Below the pieces are notes generated by a model. It was not told the origin of the DNA, ran no database searches, and saw nothing but the letters and a program-made list of their open reading frames with translations. Both the position numbers and the translations under genes were made by a program. From the NCBI RefSeq assembly GCF_024713945.1, contig NC_134680.1, forward strand, positions 3,310,001 through 3,374,000: a stretch of 64,000 nt of DNA, given 5' to 3'. Positions 13,001 to 25,000 of the stretch are shown piece by piece (the first letter of the stretch is position 1; the number at the start of each line of letters is the position of its first letter). Origin of the DNA: Dermatophagoides farinae. Its lineage: Eukaryota; Arthropoda; Arachnida; Sarcoptiformes; Pyroglyphidae.

Positions 13001-16000
13001 GATAAATGAAATGTGAAAAACAAAATTCATTTGAAAATTTTTCCCATATTTATGTGACATTATGGCCTGATATTTGGTTTTCAGTTTCATCTTAATAATG
13101 ATAAATTGGTGAAATCAAAAATCCAGATGTGGGGGTGATGACGGTGGTAGAGAACCTTCGATTTCAATTTTTTTTTTTGAGATTAAGATAGTTATTTCAA
13201 TTTTTTTTTTATTTTACAACCAAAACAACGACAAAATCCAGTTTGTGTTCATACACCAATTGGTGATAATGTTTTGTTGTGACGCCATATGAGTCACGTA
13301 AATCGTGTAAATTCCAACAAAAACAAAAAAAAGAAATTTGTAATTTCTTTAAGGAAATTGGAGAATATTTTAGAAGCACTAAATAACTAACTAATAATGA
13401 TAAAGAGATCGTCGACATTGAGAGATTTATTCATTCATTCATTCATTTTAGTTGCACTCACACACACACACACACACACATGTCGGCAATCATGTCGTCA
13501 TCATTATCATTAACATCATCAATGTTGTCTGTCCATTTATTCAATCGAATAAATAAATCAATCACCATAAAGAAGTTGGCGACTAGTGATGACGACCTAG
13601 TTGAAAGTATTTCTCTTTCTTTTTTTAAGGAAATCTTTCGTTTTTTTTTTCATCATTCATTTATTCATTCCATCATCGATCATTGATGGCATCCAATGAC
13701 TTTTTACAAACAAAAAATAGTAATATTTTGGCATTTCAAGTACAAATCGAGTACGAATTTTAATTTTTATAAAAATAAATTATTTGATCATTCAATCATT
13801 CATGGGGGATAATGTCATGGCCTTTCGTTTCTTTTTAATACAAAATAAAACATGAATAATGACCAAATGTGTACGGTAAGCATTCGAAAGACGAATTCAT
13901 TTCACCTATTTATTCCATCTCATAAAAAAATAAAAAAAAATTTTGACAATTGAATTTTTCCATAAAACAAAAAATGACCGTAATACTATTTTTGGATTCT
14001 ATGTAACCATATTTTATTATTACATCCGGAGAAGAAATTGTGAAATCTTTTTCAATATAAAAAATTTTTGTATTCTGGATCACACGCAAGCACAAACCAA
14101 AAAAAAAGAAAGAAAACATTACGTTGATTATTGAACCTCAAAATTAAAATGATGAAAGAAAAAGAAAACTTTTTTCTGGTTACCATCAAATTGTAGTAGA
14201 AATCCAACGGGCGAATGGGAGGAGGATCTGTGCAAACAAGTGGTGTATGTGTGTAAAGAGAATGATCATATCTTTAAAACCAGCAACAACCAGCAAAAAA
14301 AAATTAAAAAAAATATCGAGGAAAAATGAAGAAGACAAACGGTTGAAACCGACAAGTCAAAAAAAAAAAGAAGAAAGAAATGAATGAATAAAAATGAAAG
14401 CCACAATGTACAATTCAATGCTGGTTTTTGAATAAATGTGTGTGTGCGTGTGTATTTACCACAATATTGCGTCGTGATGATAATGATGTTGCTGGCTTGA
14501 TTATTTGGTTTTTCTTTCGTCTTCGTTGTCGTAGTTGTCTTCTTTATTACTGGTTAAGGATGATGATGTTCTTCCTTTTTATTTTTTTATTATTATTATT
14601 TTTTCTATTTGTTTATTTCGGCAGCCGCAATACGTGGTGTTTGTCGTTGTCGTTCTCTAGTAGTGTGTGTGCTTAGTATTACTATAGAAAAAGAGAGAGG
14701 TGTTCGGGTTTTCTACTTTCTCATCATTCATTTTGATGGATATATAAAGGCAAGCCCGTCGTTGTCGTCGAATGAATGTCGAGAATTATTCCACATGTGC
14801 TCCAATGTGTGTGTGCGTGTATCGTGCAATCATCATATCCATTATTAAATTCTTCATTTAAAATTGTAAAAAAAAAATTAAATTTCAAAAAAAAAATTAA
14901 GAAAAACAGAATTTTTTCTTCACCCTCATTATACCAACAACAAAATATAACTTTGTCGGAAAACCAAGTTGTTGTTGCTGTTTTACACTGTTTCCTTCCT
15001 TTTTTGAATTTTTTTTCCACAATTTTTTCAATTTCAATTTTTTTCATCATATAATAGAAAGATTGTATAGGCCGACACCTCCAAATCACGTCATCCTAAT
15101 TTTTTTTTTTATTTCAAACGATTTATTTTGAAGAAAATTTTAAGATAAATTTTTTTCTCACTTATTTATCTGAATCAATTGAATTAATCAAATTTACTTG
15201 AAATTAATCAGAAAAAAAATTTGATTGATTCCCAATTTAATTTAATTTAGTTCATTTTTTTGTTTGTTTGTTTGTTTGTTCATGTAATTTATTCAGATCA
15301 ACAACAATTTGATTTTTCGAAACGGTAAGTGTTGTAATAAAAACAATTCGTTATTTGATTTTTATCCAGTTTAATATAATTTTGACCCTCATCACTATCG
15401 ATAGTATTCTATAGTATAGTATCTATAGATAGTATCCATCGAACACATTCGTCCATCATGTTCCAGGATGTTCATTGATATTAATTATTGTTCACATTAT
15501 TTTTGAATACTTTAAAGTGGTTGATTATTGATGAAAGATAAAAAAAAATTTCTCTTGGATTCAAAAAATGTTTCCCTCTTTCTCCCGCTCCTCATCTTAT
15601 TCACCCCGACACTTATCATTATTAATCAAATCAAATAAAAAAAAAAATTTCGAAATTTTCATTTCACATTGTCTGTGTATGGATTTTGATTGTGTTTTAT
15701 TTTTGATATCTCCGATTAAATTCTTGGAAAAGTTAAAATAATAATAATAATCACATTGCATTATCTCATTGCAATGATCGCATCGCACACACACACATTC
15801 ACATCAAATATAACAATAATCGATCAATGAACGATAGATCGATCACATGAAATTGGTCCCCCCATTTTTCTTTCTTTATTAAAAGAGAAAGGGATTCAAT
15901 CATGGGATTTCTTTTTCTTCAAAAAAATTTCCATTTTGAATTTTTGCGATGACTAATTCATACGGTTTTTTTCGTATTCCCTACCATATAGATTTTTTCC

Positions 16001-16073
16001 GACGATTATCGACATTGTTTTGTTGAAGAAGAACAAAAAAAAAAGAAACAACAACAAATCATCCGAAATAAAA
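7025..16073. other. 9-kb region without a recognisable gene
   Basis: Very AT-rich DNA with many A/T runs and CA/TG microsatellites (about 7393-7414, 9410-9424, 12287-12305, 13459-13480). Short open frames here give low-complexity translations with no known domain and no consistent exon chain. No tRNA-like or rRNA-like sequence was seen. It probably holds the promoter and 5' non-coding exon(s) or first intron of the ImpL2-like gene. A small cluster of palindromes lies at 15394-15431. Confidence 0.55.
13459..13480. repeat. CA dinucleotide microsatellite, 11 units
   Basis: Uninterrupted CA repeat in the gene-free region. Confidence 0.95.
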
Positions 16074-16289
16074 ATGAGAATATCATTCATTCAGTCGTCT
16101 AAACAATCATCATTGACATTATCGAATTATTATCATCAAAAGCATCATAATCATAATAATCAACATCAACATAGTCGACAATCAAAATCATCAACAAAGA
16201 TGTCATCATCACAACATCGATTACAATCCAAATTGTCATCACCATTGTCATCATTGTCATTATCATCACCATCGAAATTGTTATCCATA

Positions 16290-17700
16290 ATGCCCAGAAA
16301 AACATCCTCATCATCAACAAAAAGCTTAATAATGTTGTCAACAATCATGTTGATGATGATGGTGATGACATTCACACCGATATCGGTTGTTCATTCATTA
16401 CCAATTGTTGAATCAACATTAACGACAACGGCAACATACGATAATAGTAATAGTAGCAGTAGTAGCGAAACTATTACCGAATCGATTCCATTACATCGTT
16501 TTGTTCGGGTAATTTTCTTTATTTTTTTTTGCTAGAAGTGATCAATTTGATTTTCTATCAATCCTTTTTTCTTTGCTTGATCAATATAGCAAACAACCAA
16601 AAAACGAGATGAAAATACAGCCAATATCAATGATAATGGTGAAGATGATGTACGACCATATCTACATTTTGAAAGTATGTTACCAGAACAGGTTGTTATT
16701 GAACAAGATGAACGATATGTACTTGAATGTGATGTTGCCGGCACACCTAATCCAATAATCTATTGGCTTCGTAATGGAAAATTAGTTCATCCACAACAGC
16801 AGCAACAATTACAAAAGAATTTGGTCGATTTGGATGAAAGTAGCAATGATGTTGTATCACTTTCAATGCTTATGTTAAGCAGTAGTATACGGCCATCATC
16901 GTCAGACCATCTTGGCTTATCACGAGTTAAATCTCGTTTATTTCTCGAATGTTTGAATCCAGAAACAGATTTGGGCACTATCTATACGTGTGTTGCAGTC
17001 ACACCATTTGAACAGAAACGTTCGAATACAAAAGTAATCATTGTTCCACGTCGATCATCATCACCATCATTAAATCCAAGGTATAAAGGTGGCAATGAAA
17101 AGGAAATGGAATTGTTTGGCAATTCTTTGATTGAAAATTCATTAATTCCCATTGCATCATCTCCGTCAGCAAATTATCATAAAATAATCAATAATCAATC
17201 ACCAAGTGGTAATGGTCTTGCTTCTGCCGTTTCATGTTTGGAGAAAAAATCTCTAAGTGAGTTCATTAATTAATTGATTGAATTTGTTTCTTAAATCTAA
17301 CGATTAAATAATCTTACAATTTTTTTTATACAGATTCACCTGCAAAAATATATTTCTGGACACAAACGCTCATGGAAAATATGGGCAATAATGTCATTAT
17401 TCATTGTCGTGCTACCGGTTTTCCAAAACCTCGAATCAATTGGTTTGTCAATGGACAAATAACATCATCTATAAATGACAAATATCAAATATTACCTAAT
17501 GGAGATCTATTTATCCACAATTCTACTTTTGATGATATGGGCGTTTATCAATGTATGGCATCCAATGAATTTGGTTCGGATTCAATTGATGAGATTTTCT
17601 TCTATCCAACAATGGTATGTATATCTGTTTTTTCTTTTTCATTCCATAAAAAAATTTATAAATCAATCAATTTTATTATCCATTCAAACAGAAGGAATAA
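16290..17700 (+). CDS. ImpL2: ImpL2-like secreted protein with two Ig domains (insulin/IGF-binding type)
   Basis: Exons 16290-16508, 16590-17256, 17334-17614 and 17692-17700 join to 391 aa, with the last exon encoding only Lys-Glu-stop. I start at the ATG of MPRKTSSSSTK because a hydrophobic signal segment (IMLSTIMLMMMVMTF, ending near VVHS) follows directly. In-frame ATGs at 16074 and 16200 would add a basic Ser/His-rich leader of up to 72 residues. Ig1 carries its cysteine pair in VLECDVAGTPNP and IYTCVAV; Ig2 in IIHCRATGFPKP and GVYQCMASNEFG. The Ig2 sequence YQILPNGDLFI, DDMGVYQC and the terminal FYPTM is the signature of arthropod ImpL2, which binds insulin-like peptides outside cells and dampens insulin signalling. 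A Ser-rich stretch of over 60 residues between the domains makes it longer than the roughly 270-aa fly protein. The binding role is inferred from the family. Confidence 0.8.
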
Positions 17701-19034
17701 ATATCAATAATGAAATAATTCAAACGGAAACAATTAAATTTTTTAAAATTAGTGCACTAATAAAAAAAAGAGCACAGAACAATGAACCATCATGATTATC
17801 ATTCACCACCACCTTATTATGCACAGCGAACCGATGGCAAACCAAAAAAACAATCAACAGAAATGCATCTATAGAATTTTTTTTTAATTTTCATTTTCCT
17901 ATTTGAATATACCTCATTTGTTTCTTTGTTCTCATCATCAATATCATCATCATCGTCATCATCTATTTTTTGATTTTTTTTGTTGGCTACTGTTTCTGTG
18001 GCTGCTATAATAATTATTTATTTTTTTTTTTTTTTTTTTGTTTTCGTTTGGTCATCTTTATTCAATTTGATCAGTATTATTATCGATTTTTTTTAATTCA
18101 ATTTATTTATTCTAATTTGTCATGTAATGATTTTTTTAAATTTTATTCGATATCATATAATAAATTATTTGGTTTCAAAATACACATACACACACATCCA
18201 CAACAATGAATTCTGATGATGATCTCGTCTCTTTCTCTCCCTCTCTCACATTCTCTTATTCTTTCTTTCAATAAAACATACACACAGAGACTGGTTGCTT
18301 ATCATACAAACCTACATAGACACAAAAAAGCAGCCGATTCCGGCACTCCCATTCCCATTTAGGAACAAACAAACAAACAAACAAAATTTGATTGCGAAAA
18401 ACAAATCAACGAAAATTATGAATTTAAATTTGAATTTGTATGGATAACATTATCATTATTATTATTATCAAAATTTTAATTATATTATTATTATTATTAT
18501 ATTTAAAAAAAAGAAAATTATTTCCAATATTCTTTCCACTCATAATTCAAAAGTCATTGAATTTTTTCATTTTCAAAAAACCTTTCTTATGACCATTATG
18601 ATTGGATATCCGTTGTAAAAAAAATTACCTATCGCAAAGGGGGGGTTAAAGGCTTGCAATCGCAATAAAAAAACAAAACAAATGTCAGAAAAATAGTTTA
18701 TTATAATTTTTAATTGAAATTGTAATCAAAATGGAAATCAAATGAAAACATGAATAGCGTTGTGTATGTGTTATTGGAAAATTTAATAAAGAATTTTTTG
18801 AATTTCTTCATGTGTATAATAATGATTTGAAATGTTTAAATGAGATTACAGACAGGGACACAGACAGACAGACAAAAAATGAACGACACAAGGATGTTTT
18901 GTTTAAAATTCTATTTTTAAAATGATTTTTGGGTAATTGTGAACCAACAAAAAAGAATTTTTTGCTTTGTTTTGTAAATATAATCACAGACAAGATGAAT
19001 CTATTAGATCAAATCAATGTTGTTTATGGTTTTT
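17701..19034. other. Convergent spacer between ImpL2-like and HUWE1 genes
   Basis: It contains the 3' UTRs of two genes running toward each other. Poly-T (18020-18040), short AT repeats and a CT-rich tract (18225-18265) are the only structure. A plus-strand AATAAA lies at 18270-18275. AATAAA on the minus strand (TTTATT at 18697-18702) lies 333 bp beyond the HUWE1 stop. Nothing looks coding. Confidence 0.55.
18270..18275 (+). terminator. Candidate poly(A) signal of the ImpL2-like gene
   Basis: AATAAA, 570 bp past the stop codon, after a CT-rich tract. Other AT-rich hexamers nearby make the choice uncertain. Confidence 0.3.
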
Positions 19035-22000
19035 TCAAGCAAATCCAAAACCTTCCGAACATTCGTGGATTGCTTTTAGCAGCATCATACGTAATTTATC
19101 ATAAGTTTCATAGGCAGGTAGATCCAATTGATTGAAACTAAAGTTTGAACAATAAAAAAATGGATTAGTTAAATTTATTAAAAACTAAAAAAACACTTAC
19201 CATGTATGGGCCGATGGTAAACGGTCCGTTGATCGATCATCTAAATGGATCTGAAACTTTTGTGGTCCATTCATACCTTCCAGTGCAGTGAATCCTTGCA
19301 ATGGAACCTTCGATGTGCCGGTAACAAATTGTAAAAATTTAGCCCGATCAGCCTGATCAAATGTACGGAGTGCACGCCAAAACCATTGAATTTGCAATGA
19401 TGTTGCCTGATATTTATGATAATCAGTGTTTGCTTTGAGATCATCAATGTCAATGTTTGGCAGACCAGAAATCAATAACTCAAGTTCATGTTCATTAAAA
19501 ATGGATATCAATCGTTTTGGTATGATTTCGTAGAATCCTTCGAGAAAAGAATTCAACTGTTTCTTTATCGAACCGGTCATCTTTTCTTGACAAACTAATT
19601 TGACATATTCATGTTTATTCTCTTCCGTAACAATTATATTGCGACCATTTGGTACCAAATCACGAACTTCGGTTACACCAAATTCCTGAATTTCCAATGA
19701 AAACGTCAATTCTGTGCCAAGTTCATTGACGTTATGTTCGAGCAGGAACACAAGGCCTTGATAGAAAGAATAATCTTCGCTTTCCATATCTGTATATTTT
19801 ACCAATTTGCCAAGAATGTGTTTATAAAATGAACGAGTAAAATAGCAGTCCAACAGTTTGTTATCATGGATGGCTTTAGAAATGACACGGCCAACAAATT
19901 TGAAATAACTCAAATGATTTGAATTACAATGTGATGCTGAATTGATCATATAGGTGACACGATCACCAGGTGATGTGGTAAAAAGAGCATAATTGGGATT
20001 GAAAATTTCTCGTGAAATAATCGTATACCATTCACGTAGCAAACCACCAGCATCTTGTCCTTCTTCACCTTCGAATACGATATAGAAACGATTCTTCCAA
20101 TCCGAAGATGTACGACGATTCAATTCACGGTAAGAATCTTCAAATACATGTTCACGACGAATATGGACGGGTAGATCATCACGACGTGTACCTTGATCTA
20201 AACGATCTAACTCTTGGCGGAAATATCGTCGTTTGACATCAAAGTCTAATATTCGAGTATGGTCAACAAGAACAGCAAATGGACCATTAGCAAGATGGAT
20301 ATTTGATTGTCGAAGAATTTGGTTCAAAACGACACGATGTTTTTCGGCAAATATTAAAAATTTTTGTGTGTCTGCCGGTAATGAACTGTATTGCCGATTT
20401 TCATCATATTGAGCATCCGCATTCAATGCATCAGATGTTTGATGTAGATGAGATAATTGTTGTGAAACCGGTTCAACAGAACGTTGATTTTCACTACCGG
20501 AACTTGCAGCAGTTGTACGAGATTTTTCCGGAGCATGTACTAAAAAGAATGATTCGACAGCTGGTTGTAAAACGAGTACAACATGATCATCCGGAGCTTC
20601 CGATAGAAGACTAAGACAATCGCTCAGTTTTTCCCATAAATGATCCAACTGTAATTCGGTGCTAAGTTTATCCTGTTCAAGATCTACTTCCATTTTTGTT
20701 TCAGCTGTAGATGTTGTTGTCTGATTATCATTGGACGGGTCGGCCGAAGATGGTGTAACATCCTGTTGCGGTTGCTGTTGTTTAGAATTTTGATTTTTAG
20801 CATTAATTTCTCGTATATGCATTATAATTTTAAGAATTCGTAGAAATAAGAATTGACTTGATGATTTGGATATGAGATTTGACATTGATGGCAATTGTAC
20901 TTCTTTACCCGAAATGATATTATGTTTAGCATTTGATTGAGCATTTATGATGATGGTCATGTTTGAATAACGATCTTGTACATTAGTCTGACCTTTGATA
21001 TTCTTCTCATGTGATTCATTATCAGATGTTGTGCTAGTATTGCTACTAGTTTGCTGTCTATTCAATTTCGATAACAAATCACTCATTTCAATGGACAATG
21101 CATTGATATCATCATAGACAGTCTGGCCTAAGTGGCGAACACCATTTAGTAAAAGTTTGTAGAATATATTTCGACAATTGGAGAATAGATTTGAAAGTTT
21201 GATCAATAATGATGTAGCATCCACAAGACCATCTTCGGAACATGTCTTTGACACGAGTACATCGACGACCAATTTCAACAGACGTTCATTAGCAATAGTT
21301 TTTTCAATTTCATTCAATTTTTCTTTGATTTCATTAGACAAATTGATCGGTGTCGTTTGATTACGATTATCAGTATCCGGTGTTAATGCCGTTGTAATAT
21401 GTGTCATTAGGCGAATTAAACGATCAGTTAAAACAGGGCTTTTCTTAATGAAATGATGTGATAATAGATTGAGTAATTGTGAAAATGGTGAATAATCGAC
21501 CTGTGATTGTGATGAATGTTTAGTGGACGAAACAGAATCGATTTCCATGATAGATGTAGTTTGAAGATTTGATGATGAGGCTAAAAGAAAAAGAAATATA
21601 GTAATTGGATAAATATTAGAATTTCGATATTTTAAGCAAAGAAAGCTTAGAATGAAATCACTTACCTTGCTTTGATTTCGTCTTTTTTGTTGCATGAATA
21701 AAATCGTGACGCATGAGAACATCGAAAAAACTTGGTGGCGGTTTCTGATTACCATTCGATGTCGTTGCAATGTTTTCATGTTGTTGATCTTTGATACTTG
21801 AACTTGATGTATTCAGGGAAGTTGCCGAAAAATTCTTCTGTAATGCTTGTGTCGAATTCAATGGTGTTGATGAAGGTGGTGAATAGCAAATGAATTGTTC
21901 GGGAAATGTTTTGGCCAAAGAAATAAGAATGTCCAAAACATTACGACAGACGAATAATGAAGCTTGTGGATTGATTGAAATCGTATAGATCTGGCTGACT

Positions 22001-25000
22001 TTATCGTTCTTTTTGATTGAACTAGATGATGATGATCCTATCGATTTACTCAGAAAGAAAACGTTCGTTTTTGAACCAAACGATGAATCCAATGTAATCG
22101 AAAGCCAAGAGACAAAATGATTTTGCGTCAATGCTCTTAAGATAATAATAAATTAAAGAATTTAACGATAGGAAAAGGTCAAAAAAAGAAAAACTTACTT
22201 CAAAGTTTGATCATCAGCACTTAATGCTATTGAATTGTTAGATGATGATGAATCCACTGATTCTTTTGTCTTTTCCATAATTTCCAACAAAGATTGAATG
22301 ACCCATTGTCGTGTTGGACTGTGTAAGCAAAGATTTTTGATTACACGATGTAATCGAATCGAACTGATAAGACTATCATGAATGAACAATAGGATCAAAA
22401 TTGATGAAAGGGCATCGTAATCTAGTAGGTATTTTCCTCTCAATGAACGACTAGTAAATGCACGCGGAGTATGACGGCCAAAACCACTGCTGCTGCCATA
22501 ACCATAACGATTATTATCATGTGAACTAGAACCTCCACCATTTCTAAACGAAAAGCGTGCATGTGTCCAACTTGGAATGCTCAACCCATCGTATCGTAAA
22601 GCAGCTGTTCTAGGAGCTGAAGCTTAAATAAAAAATTTGGTTATTAAAAAATTTGAAACAATGAAATAGCCAAAGTTCACTTACCGGCTGATCGTATGAT
22701 TCGTAAGATGGCCGAATTAGAATCGAAAAGTCGATCATGAATCTGCCGATTTCGTTGTTCATATTCTCGTCGGAGTGTTCGTGCTTCATTGGCAAATTCT
22801 GGTGGCAACAGTTGAACTTGACTATCATCCAGATCGGATAAAACTTGTCGCCTTAGTGAGGGTGGTAATGATCGAAAAAAACTGACCGGATCAACCGGTG
22901 TATCGGGATTTGTATTCTGCGCATTCAAACGTTGTTGCTCTGCACGTTGTTGTGCGAGCACTTCTTCTTGAATGTTTGGAGGTAAAGCTGCAAGAAAATC
23001 TTCACTAATTTCAGGAACAGGTGCAGCATTGGTGGTATTAGATGATTGATTGATAGCAGTTACAGCTTGATTACTTTCATTAGCAGCTGTTGCTGGCGGT
23101 TGTGGTAGATTGTTACGTAATTGATTCAATCGTTGTATGCGGAATTGTTCGGCAATCACTTCTTGACGAATATTTTCAGGTAAAGCAGCCAAAAATGATG
23201 GATCAACCCCTTCGGGTAATTCTTGATCACCAAGAATAGCTCGTTCTTCAGGTGTTAATTGATAGGACGATGATGCAGATGGTTGAGAGATGGTCGATGT
23301 TTCCGTTCCCGATTGTTGTTCTTGATTCAGATTGCCTTCAGCAATACCGGAAGTGTCAGATTGTTGTTGGTTCGTAACGTTTGATGATTGATGATCCATC
23401 AATTCGATATCAACATTTTGCGCTTCAGATCGAGCTACAGATGCTTCACTTTCGACAACTAAATCTTCAAGACTAACCGGAATAGGATCTTCACTTGACC
23501 CAGAGGGAATATTTTCATTGACAACCACTGACATTGGAACAACTTCATCCACTTGTGGTTGTTGTGGCTGTTCGTCATTATTGTCATTATCATCATTCGA
23601 TATGACGACTTCCATACGGGAAATTCGATCACTATTCGAAGAATCGTTTGTTAATTCATTTGAGCTATTAGATTGCTGTTGCGGAGTTGATTCCAAGACC
23701 TGGTTGATGACAGAATTGGTCAATTGTTCTATATGAGCGTGTAATTCTTCAAATTGTGATGGATGACCAGATCCATGTTGTTGTTGTGGTTGTTGCATAG
23801 CTTGTCGTATTTCACGATCCAAATTATTTTCAGCAGTATTGGAAGCCGATTTATTTTTTGCATCACCAGCTGTAGCATCCATATCTTCTTTTTCCTTACG
23901 TTTCTTTTCCTGTAATTCTTGTTCTTTCAATTTTTCAAGATGACGAATAATTTCCGGTTTAATTAATAACAATGCATCATACATATATTCACCATCTAAT
24001 AAGCGTGCTTCGTCGTGCCAACGTTGTATTGTGGATGGAATTGAGTTCAATTGATTATTCTGGAATGAATTCGATACAATTGATGAATTTGGCGTTGATG
24101 ATAGTGGAACAAAATCAAAGGTTTCATCACGAAGATCCAAATCATGTCGAGAAAAAGGATTACGAAGAACACTTGGAATAGCGAATTCATGTTGTGAAGC
24201 CGATCCAAGCAATCGTTGTAGTATATGTGTTGGACTTGTTCGGGTATTGAAATGTGCCACATGCCAATTATGACCAGTATGAAAATAGGATCGTATGGCA
24301 CGTGTACGTGGTAAAGGATTACGTGATAATCGATGTCCACCACCACCACCGCCAGCACTACCTATCCCAATATTAGCAGCTACTGTGTTATTGGCTGATA
24401 AAAAGGAAGCCGATATTGGATTAACAGCATGAGAACCTAAACTAACCAATGAACCGGCAAGATTATTCACCAATGATGATGATCCAGCATTACTTATAAC
24501 AGCTACTGATGAAGATGTAGCACCACCACCATTATTCATTTGATCAGAATTATAATTCAATAAAGGGTGATGTATCTGCATGCTTGATCCCGTACCATTC
24601 GTATGACGGCCAACAGATGATGTTGGAACAAAATGACCACCATTACTATGGCCATTCATGATAACATTTTCACCATCACCAACAAGATGATGATGATGAT
24701 GATGTGATGAGAATGGCAATAGATAATCCGATGATGATGATACACGGTGAGGATAATTCAAAAATTGTGGCAATACTTCTTCCAAACTATAGATAACATC
24801 ATTATTCAACGTACCAAGACCAAATTGGTCATCAAGCATTTGTTGCAGAGATAAATCTTCAGGCCGTATACGATCCATTTCATCTTCATCATCATCACCG
24901 TCATCATCTTCGTCGTCATCATCGTCATCATCCATATGTTCATCATCATCATCTTCATCACCATCTTCTTGTGCACTACCAACTTGATCATCTTGTTCTT

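Noticed and set aside
14428-15089. Several overlapping 60-120 codon frames on both strands
   Set aside because: Translations are dominated by Phe/Lys/Ile runs from A/T tracts; no conserved pattern on either strand.
16099-16375. Minus-strand frames rich in Met/Asp/Val opposite ImpL2 exon 1
   Set aside because: They mirror the TCA/ATC repeats of the real exon; the plus strand carries the signal peptide and Ig domains.
21581-21779. Open frame extending the last large HUWE1 exon upstream (starting [10 protein letters not shown] on the minus strand)
   Set aside because: It reads through the 21581-21665 intron and out of frame into the next exon. The spliced frame continues the HUWE1 sequence and the read-through does not.
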